From: Polaribacter batillariae
Lineage (GTDB): Bacteria > Bacteroidota > Bacteroidia > Flavobacteriales > Flavobacteriaceae
DNA length: 64,000 bases
Direction of reading: 5' to 3'
NCBI RefSeq assembly: GCF_017498485.1
Contig: NZ_CP071795.1
Coordinates: 62,001-126,000 of the forward strand
Shown here: positions 44,039 through 53,541 of the stretch, piece after piece
Numbering within the stretch: the stretch's first letter is position 1
Layout of the letters: each line of letters begins with the position of its first letter
Made by a program: the position numbers and the translations under genes
The notes under the pieces: generated by a model
Database searches by the model: none
What the model saw: only the letters and a program-made list of their open reading frames with translations
Told to the model about the DNA's origin: nothing

Positions 44039-44605
44039 ATGACTAAAAACAAACTCTCAACCATCGTACTTATTTTAGTTTCCATATGTATTATTAGCTG
44101 TAGTGGAGGCGATAAATTTAAAATCGAAAAAGGCAAAGTAGGCTATATTACCTCAAAAACAACCATTAAAGATTTAGACAATCTTTTTAAAAACGATTCT
44201 ATTGTTAAAAATTTAAGCGAAGGAGCTTTGGGCGACGATTATTTTCAGGATGATGACGAGTATTTAATTTTCGAAAAAGGAGGAAATCACATTTTAACAG
44301 TCGTACCAAAAGAACAACTAGACTCTGTTTCTACCATAAAAAGTGTCGAAATTCACGATTCTCGATTCAAAACAGAATCTGGCATTAATTTAAACTCAAG
44401 TTTTGCAGAAATTAACAGCAATAATAACATCAACAGAATAGAATCTACCATTTCTTCTGCCACTTTATTTATAGACGATTACAACATTACAATTGCGATA
44501 GATAAAGAAGAATTAGGTTTAAAAAACTTTAGCACACAAAAAGTAAGCTTAGAACAAATACCAGATTTAGCAAAAATAAAATCTTTAATTGTTTGGTTTA
44601 ATTAG
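44039..44605 (+). CDS. Lipoprotein of unknown function
   Basis: The 188-residue protein has a lipoprotein signal (LILVSICIISCSGGD), so Cys near residue 21 should be lipidated. It has no family I recognise. The mature part is mixed alpha/beta with a repeated pattern (KGKVGYITSKTTIKDLDNLF) that looks like a periplasmic folded domain. It starts 45 nt after the HerA-like gene. The following 285-base spacer has only a weak TTACGC/GCGTAA hairpin (44612-44629). Confidence 0.8.
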   Translation: MTKNKLSTIVLILVSICIISCSGGDKFKIEKGKVGYITSKTTIKDLDNLFKNDSIVKNLSEGALGDDYFQDDDEYLIFEKGGNHILTVVPKEQLDSVSTIKSVEIHDSRFKTESGINLNSSFAEINSNNNINRIESTISSATLFIDDYNITIAIDKEELGLKNFSTQKVSLEQIPDLAKIKSLIVWFN

Positions 44606-44890
44606 GGCAAATTACGCAAAAAAGCGTAACCGCGCTTTACGTTATATCTTTTTTATACGTTGCTGCTAATTTTAAGAGTTCTTCTGTGTAAAGGAGAATT
44701 GTTTTTATGCACAAACAACACCCGTTTTAACATAAAAAAGGATGCCACTGCAATCGCTTTTGCAAAATGTTACCCAGTATGAAAAAAAAAAGACGATTTT
44801 ACTGTTTTTTATACAAATACCATTTATTGCAATAATTTTAAATCATAAATATATTAGGTTGCTAAAGAATTAAAATGAGAATTAATTTTT

Positions 44891-45256
44891 ATGAAAAATT
44901 ACAAAATTCAAAAATCGCCATTTGTAGTTCCAACAACAGATGGCAAATTAATAGAAGAACATTTTGGAAATGCGACCGATAAAAATTCTCAACTAAGCAT
45001 TGCACATATGGTGGCACCTTCTGGTTGGAGCGAACCCTTTCAAACACCAGAATTCGATGAATATACTTACATTATTAAAGGAAAAAAGCAATTTATCATA
45101 GAGAATGAAACCGTGATTTTAGAAGCAGGGCAATCCATTAAAATCAACAAAAACACACGAGTGCAATATTCCAATCCTTTCGATAAAGAATGCGAATATT
45201 TGGCCATTTGTTTGCCTGCATTTTCTATGGATTTGGTAAATAGAGAAGTAGAGTAG
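44891..45256 (+). CDS. Cupin-domain protein
   Basis: The 121-residue protein is a single cupin barrel. The first cupin motif region is FQTPEFDEYTYIIKGKKQFII, where Glu and Tyr replace some usual histidines, and the second is LEAGQSIKINKNTRVQYSNP. Family members bind a metal or small molecule. Few conserved histidines are present here, so an enzymatic role is doubtful. It stands alone. Confidence 0.85.
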   Translation: MKNYKIQKSPFVVPTTDGKLIEEHFGNATDKNSQLSIAHMVAPSGWSEPFQTPEFDEYTYIIKGKKQFIIENETVILEAGQSIKINKNTRVQYSNPFDKECEYLAICLPAFSMDLVNREVE

Positions 45257-45439
45257 GTGTGTTAAAATAACCCAAAGGCTTCAAAATTTACGATTTGTAA
45301 AGGCAATAAAAACAAAGAAGAAAACATTCTGTTATCAACGGATTAAAATTTCTTATGTTAAAAAGTAATAGAGTTCATTTTAAATTCGATTATTGCACTT
45401 TTGTTTTATAAAAAACAATAAATTGCAATAAAAAAATCA

Positions 45440-46474
45440 ATGTCAAATATCATCGCTCCCAAAATTATAAGACAAGTGTTTGTCTTGCTTCTAATTTTAT
45501 TTATAGGAATTCTTATTTTTAAAGAAATGATGCCTTATTTATCAGGTGTTTTAGGAGCAATTACCATTTATGTATTATTAAGAAAATGGATGGTTTTTTT
45601 GGTACGAAAAAAATGGCATCCAGATTTGGCAGCTGCATTTTTAATGGTTGTTTCTTTTGTATGCATTTTGTTACCAGTTACAGGAATCGTTTTAATGTTA
45701 GGTAATAAAATAGGAGATGCCGTAAGTAATTCCGAACAAGTAATGCAGGTAATTAAAGATCAATTTGATAAAATTGAAAATAGATTTGGCTACGATTTAG
45801 GCTCTAAAATTAATGTTTCTGAAGTATCGAGTTTTGTAACCAATAATTTAGAAGGTGTTGCAGGAAGTACTTTTAACATTTTTATATCGGTAGCAATCAT
45901 GTATTTCTTACTATATTACATGTTTACCAATAGAGCTCAATTAAGAGATTCTTTGTATCAATACATACCAATTAGCGAGAAAAATTTAAAAATAATAGGT
46001 ACAGAATCTCAAGCAATGGTACGTTCGAATGCCATAGTAATTCCATTAGTAGCTATTGCACAAGGAATTATCGCGTTAATTGGGTTTTTAATATTCGGTA
46101 TTAGCGATCCGTTCTTTTGGTTTATTATTGTAACCGTAGGTTCTATGATTCCGTTTATAGGAACTTTAATAGGAATACTTCCCGTATTTATTTTAACAAT
46201 GGCTTCTGGAAACGAGGCTTCTGCTTGGGGAATTTTAATTTACGGTTTAGTAGTTGTGGGTTCTACAGATAATGTTATAAGATTGTTTTTACTAAGAAAA
46301 TTAGACAATGTGCACCCATTAATTACTTTAATAGGGGTAATTGTTGGGGTTCCGTTATTTGGCTTTATCGGGCTTATTTTTGGTCCCTTACTAATTAGTT
46401 TATTTTTAGTAATTGTAAGAATTTATAGAAAAGAATTTGGGCAACAACAAACTTCAGAAACCTCGAGTTTATAA
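45440..46474 (+). CDS. AI-2E family transporter
   Basis: The 344-residue membrane protein has about eight predicted helices and the AI-2E_transport family core (YLSGVLGAITIYVLLRKW ... SMIPFIGTLIGILPVFIL ... HPLITLIGVIVGVPLFGFIGLIFGPLL). Family members export autoinducer-2 or act as antiporters, and the substrate here is unknown. The gene converges on the YitT gene and overlaps its 3' end by 6 nt. Confidence 0.92.
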   Translation: MSNIIAPKIIRQVFVLLLILFIGILIFKEMMPYLSGVLGAITIYVLLRKWMVFLVRKKWHPDLAAAFLMVVSFVCILLPVTGIVLMLGNKIGDAVSNSEQVMQVIKDQFDKIENRFGYDLGSKINVSEVSSFVTNNLEGVAGSTFNIFISVAIMYFLLYYMFTNRAQLRDSLYQYIPISEKNLKIIGTESQAMVRSNAIVIPLVAIAQGIIALIGFLIFGISDPFFWFIIVTVGSMIPFIGTLIGILPVFILTMASGNEASAWGILIYGLVVVGSTDNVIRLFLLRKLDNVHPLITLIGVIVGVPLFGFIGLIFGPLLISLFLVIVRIYRKEFGQQQTSETSSL

Positions 46475-47401
46475 ACGAGTCTTTTTATTGTTTTTAGCTA
46501 AAACAGATGCTTTAAAAGTTTCTAGCTTTTTATTTTTTTTCTTATTGATGTAATGTCTTAAAACACCACCTTTTACACTGTTTACATCAAACTCTACAAT
46601 AAAAGCTTGTGCATCTATATCGTGTATTAAGCGATACATTTTTTTAATATCGATTCTATTTATAATAGAATGTATAATTTCGAAATCTTCTGCTTCTCCT
46701 TTGCTGCCAAAGCCAGATGCTCCTTTATAAACCGTTAAACCAGTTCCTAATTCTTCTAAAATTGCGATTTTAATTAAATCGTTTTCTTTTGAAATAATGG
46801 TAACTCCAATAAAATCTTCGAAACCTTCGATAACTGTATCTGTAACTTTAGACGCAATAATATAGGTTAAAATGGAGTAGAGAGCAACTTCAGTAGAAAT
46901 AACAAACGCAGTTATACTAAATAAAATGATGTTAAAAACGAGTATTATTTTTCCAATACTAATGCCAAATTTATCATTTAAATATACTCCAAGAATTTCT
47001 GAACCATCTAAAACAGAACCATTTCTAATGGCGATTCCAATTCCAGAACCTACTAACAATCCGCCAAAAATAGAGATTAATAATTTATCGTCTGTTACTG
47101 TTTGAAAATTTTCAAAATGAATAAAAAGTGCCAAACCCAAAATGCTAATAATAGATTTTACGACAATTCTTTTTGAAACTGTAAAATAACCAAGAATTAA
47201 AAAAGGAATACTAAAAAGAACTAATAAAATAGACATGCTAATATCTACCTGTGTTTTTACAAGAATGGCAATTCCTGTAACACCACCATCTAAAAAACCA
47301 TTAGGCAATAGAAATGTTTTTAAACCAACACTGGCAAGAACAATTCCAATAAAAATTTGAACATATTCGTAAAAATAATCTACAATTTTGTTTTTTGCCA
47401 T
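46469..47401 (-). CDS. YitT family membrane protein (DUF161 plus DUF2179)
   Basis: The 310-residue protein has about five N-terminal membrane helices (residues 10-185, LPNGFLDGGVTGIAILVK) and a C-terminal soluble DUF2179 domain (GLTVYKGASGFGSKGEAEDFEIIHSIINRIDIKKMYRLIHDIDAQAFI). The function is unknown. It starts 9 nt after folD and is likely co-transcribed with it. Confidence 0.92.
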   Translation of the reverse strand: MAKNKIVDYFYEYVQIFIGIVLASVGLKTFLLPNGFLDGGVTGIAILVKTQVDISMSILLVLFSIPFLILGYFTVSKRIVVKSIISILGLALFIHFENFQTVTDDKLLISIFGGLLVGSGIGIAIRNGSVLDGSEILGVYLNDKFGISIGKIILVFNIILFSITAFVISTEVALYSILTYIIASKVTDTVIEGFEDFIGVTIISKENDLIKIAILEELGTGLTVYKGASGFGSKGEAEDFEIIHSIINRIDIKKMYRLIHDIDAQAFIVEFDVNSVKGGVLRHYINKKKNKKLETFKASVLAKNNKKTRL

Positions 47402-47410
47402 TGTTATTTT

Positions 47411-48286
47411 TTAAGACCTTCTCTCACAAGCCAATAAAGTGTTTTTTAACAACATGGCAATTGTCATTGGGCCAACTCCGCCAGGAACAGGAGTTATAAA
47501 ACGGGCTTTTTCAGAAACTTCTTTAAAGGCAACATCTCCCACCAATCTAAATCCACTTTTTTTCGAAGAATCTGCCATTCGTGTAATACCTACATCTATA
47601 ATAGTAACGTCTTTTTTTACCATGTTTGCTTTTAAAAACTCAGGAATACCAATTGCAGCAACAATAATATCTGCTTGTAAGGTAATTTCTTTTAAGTTTT
47701 TGGTTCTACTGTGGCACATGGTAACAGTGGCATTTCCTACTTTTCTCTTTTGGGAAAGTAAAATACTCATTGGGCTTCCAACAATATGGCTTCTACCTAA
47801 AACAACAACGTGTTTTCCAGAAGTTTCTACATGATACCTGTCTAACAATTCTAAAATTCCGAAAGGTGTTGCAGAAATAAAGGTAGGTAAATTTAATGCC
47901 ATTTTACCAACATTTGTTGGATGAAAACCATCTACATCTTTATCAGGATCTACTGCCATTAATATTTTTTGTTCATCTATATGCTTTGGCAATGGAAGTT
48001 GTACAATAAAACCGTCTATATCTGCATCGACATTTAAGATATTTATTTCGTTTAATAAATCTTCTTCTGTTGTATCTTCGGGCAATCTTATTAAAGTAGA
48101 TTCAAAACCAACACGTTCGCAAGCTTTTACCTTTGCATTTACGTAGGTTAAACTTGCACCATCATTCCCTACAATAATAGCAGCTAAATGCGGAACTTTT
48201 TTATCTCGATTTCTAAGTTCAGCAACTTCTAAAGCCAATTCTTCTTTAATATCTGCTGCTGTTTTTTTACCGTCTAAAATTGTCAT
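47411..48286 (-). CDS. folD: Methylenetetrahydrofolate dehydrogenase/cyclohydrolase
   Basis: FolD interconverts methylene-, methenyl- and formyl-tetrahydrofolate. The 291-residue protein has the catalytic lysine stretch [19 protein letters not shown] (YVxxK motif), the QLPLPKHID motif and the C-terminal [15 protein letters not shown] signature. Length and motifs are complete. Confidence 0.97.
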   Translation of the reverse strand: MTILDGKKTAADIKEELALEVAELRNRDKKVPHLAAIIVGNDGASLTYVNAKVKACERVGFESTLIRLPEDTTEEDLLNEINILNVDADIDGFIVQLPLPKHIDEQKILMAVDPDKDVDGFHPTNVGKMALNLPTFISATPFGILELLDRYHVETSGKHVVVLGRSHIVGSPMSILLSQKRKVGNATVTMCHSRTKNLKEITLQADIIVAAIGIPEFLKANMVKKDVTIIDVGITRMADSSKKSGFRLVGDVAFKEVSEKARFITPVPGGVGPMTIAMLLKNTLLACERRS

Positions 48287-48370
48287 GTTTATTAATATTG
48301 GCTATTGTTTTTTTAGTTTCAAAGTGTTTTTCTAGCAAAGGCGTAAAGACGCAATTTTTTTTTACAATTA

Positions 48371-48426
48371 GACTACAACTGCTAACTGCCTACTGCTAAC
48401 TGAATACTGCCTACTGAATACTGCTA
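48371..48426. repeat. Low-complexity tandem ACTGC repeats between folD and ffh
   Basis: Short units of the form CTGCTAACTGCCTACTGAATA recur irregularly over about 55 bases. They have no coding potential. Confidence 0.75.
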
Positions 48427-48432
48427 ATTAAA

Positions 48433-49761
48433 TTACTTCATCCCTTTCATCATTTGCATCATTTTTTTGCTACCACCACCTTGCATCATTTTCATCATTT
48501 TACTCATTTGGTTGAATTGCTTCATTAATTGATTTACTTCTTGAATGGAAGTTCCAGAACCTTTTGCAATTCTTTTTTTTCTGCTTGAGTTTATAGTTGC
48601 AGGTGTACTTCTTTCAGAAGGTGTCATCGAATGAATAATGGCTTCAATTCCTTTAAAAGCATCATCATCTATATCTACATCTTTCAACGCTTTTCCAGCA
48701 CCAGGAATCATACCTATAAGGTCTTTCATGCTTCCCATTTTCTTAATTTGCTGAATTTGATTTAAGAAATCGTCGAACCCAAATTGGTTTTTCGCAATTT
48801 TCTTTTGAAGTTTTCTGGCTTCTTCCTCATCATATTGGTCTTGTGCTCTTTCTACTAAAGAAATAACATCTCCCATTCCTAAAATTCTGTCTGCCATTCT
48901 ATCTGGATGAAAGATATCTATCGCATCCATTTTTTCTCCAGTACCAATAAATTTAATTGGTTTATCTACAACAGATTTTATAGATAATGCAGCTCCACCA
49001 CGTGTATCTCCATCTAATTTTGTTAGAACAACACCATCGAAATTTAAAATATCGTTAAAGGCTTTCGCTGTATTTACAGCATCTTGCCCAGTCATAGAAT
49101 CTACAACAAATAACGTTTCTTGTGGTTCAATTGCCTTGTGAATGTTCGAAATCTCTGTCATCATTTCTTCATCAACCGCTAAACGTCCAGCAGTATCAAT
49201 AATCACTACATTTTTTCCATTGGCTTTTGCGTGTGCAATGGCATTTTTAGAAATTTCAACAGGATTGTTATTGCCAATTTCGGCATAAACTTCGACACCA
49301 ATTTGTTCTCCAACAACTTGTAATTGATTAATTGCGGCAGGTCTATACACATCACAACCAACTAAAAGAACCTGTTTAGATTTCTTAGTTTTTAAGAAGT
49401 TTGCTAATTTTCCAGAAAAAGTAGTTTTACCTGAACCTTGTAAACCAGACATTAAAATTACGGTTGGCGAACCACCTAAATTAATACCCACAGTTTCGCC
49501 TCCCATTAATTCTGTAAGTTCGTCTTTTACCAACTTAACCATTAATTGCCCGGGATTTAAGGTGGTTAAAACATCTTGTCCTATGGCTTTGGTTTGCACT
49601 CTTTTGGTAAAGTCTTTGGCAATTTTAAAGTTAACATCGGCATCTAGTAACGCTCTTCTTACTTCTTTTAGCGTTTCTGCAACATTAACTTCGGTAATTT
49701 TACCATGTCCTTTTAAGGTATGTAAGGCTTTATCTAATTTATCGCTTAAATTATTAAACAT
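48433..49761 (-). CDS. ffh: Signal recognition particle protein (SRP54/Ffh)
   Basis: Ffh binds signal peptides on the ribosome and, with FtsY, delivers them to the membrane. The 442-residue protein has the N domain, the GTPase G1 motif LQGSGKTTFSGKLA (near residue 110), DTAGR, TKLDGDTRGG and the methionine-rich M domain (MKQFNQMSKMMKMMQGGGSKKMMQMMKGM) at the C-terminus. A TATATTTG promoter element lies at 49787-49794. Confidence 0.98.
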   Translation of the reverse strand: MFNNLSDKLDKALHTLKGHGKITEVNVAETLKEVRRALLDADVNFKIAKDFTKRVQTKAIGQDVLTTLNPGQLMVKLVKDELTELMGGETVGINLGGSPTVILMSGLQGSGKTTFSGKLANFLKTKKSKQVLLVGCDVYRPAAINQLQVVGEQIGVEVYAEIGNNNPVEISKNAIAHAKANGKNVVIIDTAGRLAVDEEMMTEISNIHKAIEPQETLFVVDSMTGQDAVNTAKAFNDILNFDGVVLTKLDGDTRGGAALSIKSVVDKPIKFIGTGEKMDAIDIFHPDRMADRILGMGDVISLVERAQDQYDEEEARKLQKKIAKNQFGFDDFLNQIQQIKKMGSMKDLIGMIPGAGKALKDVDIDDDAFKGIEAIIHSMTPSERSTPATINSSRKKRIAKGSGTSIQEVNQLMKQFNQMSKMMKMMQGGGSKKMMQMMKGMK

Positions 49762-49786
49762 AATTTGTGTCTTTTTTTTGGAAGCA

Positions 49787-49794
49787 CAAATATA
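49787..49794 (-). promoter_or_regulatory. Putative -7 promoter element of ffh
   Basis: The minus strand reads TATATTTG, matching TAnnTTTG, 25 nt upstream of the ffh start. Confidence 0.5.
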
Positions 49795-49837
49795 GGAATT
49801 TAGAGGAATTTTTATGATTAAAAAAAGAGTTTTTTAA

Positions 49838-50281
49838 TCATATTTTCTTTAAAAATAGGTTTGTAAAGAAGTTTACTAAATGAATAAATACAGAAAAAAT
49901 AAAGATGCCAATCGAAATAGCCATTATTAACTGCGAGTTGTTATACAATGCCTGTAGTTGCTCTGGATACTGCTTTTTTGCAATCCAACTCCAGTTTTGT
50001 TTTGTTAATAGTAATAAAAGTGAAAAAATTTGTAACGAAATATGCGCTATTGTTAAGCTTTTTTTGGGTGGTTTTTCTGCCCAAAATAAAGAGAAATAAT
50101 TCAACCCCATTAAAGCAAAGAAAATGGCAGAAAGATAAAACCAAAAATCGATGGTTGTTACATAATAAGTTGCATAGATGTTTATATCGATGGTTGTTTT
50201 TCGATTTATAAAACCTAAAATGATAAATGCAACAGTAAGCCCAAAAAAGAAAAGGTGTGGTTTTGCAATAATATTTTTCAT
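49838..50281 (-). CDS. Four-span membrane protein of unknown function
   Basis: The 147-residue protein has four hydrophobic helices (residues 10-26, 48-68, 82-97 and 116-140) and no motif I recognise. It begins 1 nt after the DinB-like gene and so probably shares its transcript. Several overlapping frames here are shadows; this one is chosen because of its membrane pattern and operon spacing. Confidence 0.75.
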   Translation of the reverse strand: MKNIIAKPHLFFFGLTVAFIILGFINRKTTIDINIYATYYVTTIDFWFYLSAIFFALMGLNYFSLFWAEKPPKKSLTIAHISLQIFSLLLLLTKQNWSWIAKKQYPEQLQALYNNSQLIMAISIGIFIFSVFIHLVNFFTNLFLKKI

Positions 50282-50282
50282 T

Positions 50283-50822
50283 CTAAAGCAGCGTTTTTGT
50301 ATATTTTTCTTTTAAGATATTTGTGTGATGTTCTGTGTGGTGGACTGTCCACATAATAATTTCACGAATGGTCATTTTTCCCATTAATGGATGTGGAATA
50401 ACCAATCTATCTAAATTTAAATCGCTAATTTTTCGTGTTTTGTATTGTAATTTTTTATGCTGAATTTGAAGTCTATTTAGCAATCTTTTTCTATTTTTTA
50501 ACAAAGGTTTTTTTAATTTTTGATTAAAGGTAGCCGCTCTGTCTTTGTTTTCAGTCAACTTTTTTTGATAATTTTTTACAATCGTATCATAATTCCTGGT
50601 TTCTCTGTTACAAGTTCCAAATTTATGTTTCAAAAAAAAACGAGGATAACTTAAAGCGTTGTTTAATAATTGCAAACTATCTACCAAATGTTGTATTTGC
50701 TGACCTGTTGTCCATTTTCCTTCTGGGCCTTTTTCCCAAATTTCTTTAGGTTGATTTTCTAACCAATTAAATAAATATTGATGTTTTTTTTCTAATAAAT
50801 CTGTAATTTCTTCTTTATTCAT
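50283..50822 (-). CDS. DinB-family protein
   Basis: The 179-residue four-helix-bundle protein has the spaced histidines expected for the DinB/YfiT metal site: TTGQQIQHLVDSL near residue 45 and WTVHHTEHHTNIL near residue 165. Such proteins may be bacillithiol- or metal-dependent transferases. The substrate is unknown. The middle is unusually rich in lysine. Confidence 0.85.
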   Translation of the reverse strand: MNKEEITDLLEKKHQYLFNWLENQPKEIWEKGPEGKWTTGQQIQHLVDSLQLLNNALSYPRFFLKHKFGTCNRETRNYDTIVKNYQKKLTENKDRAATFNQKLKKPLLKNRKRLLNRLQIQHKKLQYKTRKISDLNLDRLVIPHPLMGKMTIREIIMWTVHHTEHHTNILKEKYTKTLL

Positions 50823-50991
50823 TTATCAATTTTTTAAAAGATAAATATAAGGAATTTTGGTAATCTCTTCTTTTTGGGCTATTTATTAGTTCATTATTTC
50901 AAATAGTAAATGGCATAAGCATTCGTTTAAAGAAAAGAAAGCATTCGTGTAAAATAAAATTACATCAAATAAAATGATTGTTAAAAAACAT

Positions 50992-51026
50992 AAAACCTTG
51001 CTAATTAAACAATTAACAAGGTTTTT
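50992..51026. terminator. Terminator after tRNA-Lys
   Basis: AAAACCTTG and CAAGGTTTTT form a stem, extended by an AATT/AATT pairing inside. A-rich and T-rich flanks let it work on the minus strand downstream of the tRNA. Confidence 0.7.
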
Positions 51027-51051
51027 ATTTCGAATAATGCACTAAAGTTAG

Positions 51052-51124
51052 TGACCGGGCTGGGGCTCGAACCCAGGACCCTCTCCTTAAAAGGGAGATG
51101 CTCTACCAACTGAGCTACCAGGTC
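51052..51124 (-). tRNA. tRNA-Lys (TTT anticodon)
   Basis: The 73-nt minus-strand sequence folds as a full cloverleaf: acceptor GACCTGG/CCCGGTC, D arm GCTC/GAGC, anticodon stem TCTCC/GGAGA with loop CTTTTAA (anticodon TTT at 34-36), and a T arm containing GGTTCGAGCCC. CCA is not encoded. Confidence 0.97.
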
Positions 51125-51220
51125 TTTTTCTTAAATCGGTTGCAAATATACTATCAATCATTGGAAATATTGGCATAATTTTGAAAATTTTTTAACGATA
51201 TTTGTCAAAAATTAAAATAA

Positions 51221-51736
51221 ATGAAAATTGTACTTTTAGGGTATATGGCTTCTGGTAAATCTACCATTGGAAAAAAATTAGCTAAGAAGCTGTATCTTAA
51301 TTTTATAGACTTAGACGAATACATTTCTGAAAAAGAAAAAATGAGTATTTCAGAAATTTTTAGCACCAAAGGAGAAATTTATTTTAGAAAAATTGAGCAC
51401 GAATATTTGAAAGAAATATTAAATTCTGATGAGAAAATAGTACTTTCTTTGGGTGGAGGAACACCATGTTATGCAAATAATATGGATGTTATTTTAAGAT
51501 CTAATGCCAAATCTATATATATTAAAGCTTCTATAAACACTTTGGTAGAAAGATTGCTAAAAGAAAAAAGTAAAAGACCTTTAGTAGCCAATCTCGAAAA
51601 CGAAAAAATAACAGAATTTGTTGCAAAGCATTTATTTGAGCGTAGGTTTTTCTACGAACAAGCAAATTATTCAGTTGCAACAGATGGTAGAGATGTTTCA
51701 GAAATTGTTACAGAACTAAGAATTTTATTACACTAA
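51221..51736 (+). CDS. aroK: Shikimate kinase
   Basis: This kinase phosphorylates shikimate in the aromatic amino acid pathway. The 171-residue protein has Walker A GYMASGKST (residues 7-15), the shikimate-binding FIDLDEYI and the VLSLGGGTPCY loop, with a basic lid (KEKSKRPLV). Length and motifs fit the AroK family. The 3' end overlaps the convergent phosphoribosyltransferase gene by 9 nt. Confidence 0.95.
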   Translation: MKIVLLGYMASGKSTIGKKLAKKLYLNFIDLDEYISEKEKMSISEIFSTKGEIYFRKIEHEYLKEILNSDEKIVLSLGGGTPCYANNMDVILRSNAKSIYIKASINTLVERLLKEKSKRPLVANLENEKITEFVAKHLFERRFFYEQANYSVATDGRDVSEIVTELRILLH

Positions 51737-52231
51737 AAAGGCTTTTGCTTCTTTTTGGGTAAACTCTACTTGTACATGTTCTTTTATAGATGTAGATAAA
51801 GAAATTCCTTTAAAATCTGCTTTTACAGGATATTTTTTATGGTTTCTGTTTACCAAAACAGCTGTTTTAAATCTTTTTAAAGGGACGTCTAAAAAATGTT
51901 TAATTCCGTAAATTAAAGTAGTTCCAGAATTTAAAACATCATCTACCAAAACCAACGATTTATTTTTGTAAACGGTATCTTCTAGAGAAGTTGTAACCTT
52001 TTCCAAAGGCTTTTTCTTATTAATGTGCAGTTTACAAATGGTTACTTTTAACGGAGATATTTCTTTTAAAACCGTTACAATTTTTTCTGCAAAAATGTAT
52101 CCATTTCCTATAATACCAGCAATTATAACCTCTTTTTCGGAACTATTATTTTCGTAAATTTGGTAGGCAATTCTTCTAATTTTTTGTTGAATTTGTGTAG
52201 TATTTAAAATTATGTTGGTTGCTGTTGTCAT
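51728..52231 (-). CDS. PyrR-like phosphoribosyltransferase
   Basis: The 167-residue type I phosphoribosyltransferase has the PRPP motif SLVLVDDVLNSGTTLIYG near residue 95 and an N-terminal RRIAYQIYENN helix as in PyrR. PyrR proteins regulate pyrimidine genes and have some uracil phosphoribosyltransferase activity. No pyr genes lie nearby, so the role is uncertain. It overlaps the S4-domain gene by 4 nt. Confidence 0.85.
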   Translation of the reverse strand: MTTATNIILNTTQIQQKIRRIAYQIYENNSSEKEVIIAGIIGNGYIFAEKIVTVLKEISPLKVTICKLHINKKKPLEKVTTSLEDTVYKNKSLVLVDDVLNSGTTLIYGIKHFLDVPLKRFKTAVLVNRNHKKYPVKADFKGISLSTSIKEHVQVEFTQKEAKAFLV

Positions 52232-52608
52232 ATTTCTTTAGTTGTATCTTCTTGATAATTATCTATATCTCTTCGATCTTTTTTGGTAGGTCTTCCAGTA
52301 CCTTTTTTGCGGTAGTAATCTTTCGCAAATTTTAATAAAGCTGTTTTTTCAAATTCTTCTTTCGGTGTTATATCTTTTCTAAATTGCTCTACTAATTTTG
52401 CGCCAACTCTGCTGTCTGGCAAACCTAAGACTTTAAATTGATAATTAATTTGGTTTTTTCTAACCACAATTAATTCTCCTCCAAAGACCTCTTTCGAAGG
52501 TTTTAGAGCATTACCATCTATTTTAACCTGGCCTTTTTTACAAGCTGTTGTAGCAATGCTTCTTGTTTTAAAAACTCGAATGCACCATAAATATTTATCT
52601 ATTCTCAT
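52228..52608 (-). CDS. S4-domain RNA-binding protein (Hsp15/HslR-like)
   Basis: The protein starts MRIDKYLWCIRVFKTRSIATTACKKGQVKIDG, an S4 RNA-binding domain, followed by a basic tail (KFAKDYYRKKGTGRPTKKDRRDID). Hsp15 proteins bind stalled 50S subunits carrying nascent chains. A longer frame opens at 52671, but its first codons lie upstream of a TACCTTTG promoter element at 52643-52650. I therefore choose the internal ATG at 52608, which also gives the family's usual start. Confidence 0.9.
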   Translation of the reverse strand: MRIDKYLWCIRVFKTRSIATTACKKGQVKIDGNALKPSKEVFGGELIVVRKNQINYQFKVLGLPDSRVGAKLVEQFRKDITPKEEFEKTALLKFAKDYYRKKGTGRPTKKDRRDIDNYQEDTTKEI

Positions 52609-52642
52609 AAAAAAAGTTAAAATTATACTGTTTGCCTTTTTA

Positions 52643-52650
52643 CAAAGGTA
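52643..52650 (-). promoter_or_regulatory. Putative -7 promoter element of the S4/PyrR-like gene pair
   Basis: The minus strand reads TACCTTTG, matching TAnnTTTG, 34 nt before the ATG at 52608. It argues against the upstream ATG at 52671. Confidence 0.5.
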
Positions 52651-52690
52651 TAAAAATGGTAAATTGCGCACTTAAATTTAAAGGTTAAAA

Positions 52691-53479
52691 ATGAATAAAA
52701 TTAAAAATATTTTCGCGCTGTTAATTCTTGCTGTAGTTATATTGAATTCTTGTGACGATAATCGAAGAGGTATTGTAGATCCTTTTGCAGATGTTAATTA
52801 CGAACAATTAGCCATTTCTGATAATGATTCTATTGAAAAATTTTTAAAAACTCATTATTATGATGAAAATTTAGATTTAATTAAGGAATTGTCTGATGGA
52901 AAAACATCAATTTTAGAGGACGATAGATTGATTATAAACGAATTAACAGAGAATGATATAAAGTACAAGCTATATACCCTTGTTACTAAACAAGGTGTTC
53001 CTTCTAATGATAAAGGATTTCCTACGTTTATAGATTCTGTTTTTACTAATTATACAGGTATTTTGTTATTAAATAATACTATAGATAGAGATGCTTTTGA
53101 TACTGGACAAGCAGCATGGTTAACCAATACAATAAGAGGCTGGGCTAAAGGTTTTACACATTTTAAAGGAGGTGATAACATTACAGATAATGGTCCAATT
53201 ACTTATGAAAATACGGGTAAAGGCTATATTTTTATACCAAGTGGATTAGCATACCCTTCTATAAATTATGTTATTGGAAGACCAATTAATGAAAGGCCTT
53301 ATGATCGAATTTTGGTTTTTAAAGTAGAACTTTTAGATTTTATAAAAGATACAGACCACGATAATGATGGCACTCCATCAGTTAAAGAAGATGCTAATGG
53401 AGATGAAGATGTTACCAACGATTTTAGTGATCCTGATAAGCCTAATGTACCAGATTATTTAAATCCGGATATAAAATAG
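52691..53479 (+). CDS. Lipoprotein with a degenerate FKBP-type domain and an acidic tail
   Basis: The 262-residue protein has a lipoprotein signal (ALLILAVVILNSCDD). A central region reads IRGWAKGFTHFKGGDNI and GKGYIFIPSGLAYPSINY, which follows the FKBP prolyl isomerase pattern (GWxxGF, IPxxLAY). The C-terminus is strongly acidic (KDTDHDNDGTPSVKEDANGDEDVTNDFSDPDKPNVPD), like thrombospondin type 3 calcium-binding repeats. It should be attached to the outer membrane. Several flavobacterial FKBP-type lipoproteins (GldI is one) serve gliding or folding, but this one is not clearly GldI. Confidence 0.78.
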   Translation: MNKIKNIFALLILAVVILNSCDDNRRGIVDPFADVNYEQLAISDNDSIEKFLKTHYYDENLDLIKELSDGKTSILEDDRLIINELTENDIKYKLYTLVTKQGVPSNDKGFPTFIDSVFTNYTGILLLNNTIDRDAFDTGQAAWLTNTIRGWAKGFTHFKGGDNITDNGPITYENTGKGYIFIPSGLAYPSINYVIGRPINERPYDRILVFKVELLDFIKDTDHDNDGTPSVKEDANGDEDVTNDFSDPDKPNVPDYLNPDIK

Positions 53480-53507
53480 CAAAAACAAAGCTTTTATAAA
53501 TGAAAAC

Positions 53508-53541
53508 AAAAGTGCTCTTGAGAAATCAGGAGCACTTTTGT
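53508..53541 (+). terminator. Terminator after the FKBP-like lipoprotein gene
   Basis: AAAAGTGCTC and GAGCACTTTT form a 10-bp stem around a 12-nt loop, followed by GTTTTTTG. Confidence 0.8.

Larger units (their letters stand above)
50823..51220. other. Spacer holding tRNA-Lys and a terminator
   Basis: The 398 bases contain tRNA-Lys (51052-51124) and the hairpin at 50992-51026. The rest is AT-rich and empty to my reading. Confidence 0.7.
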
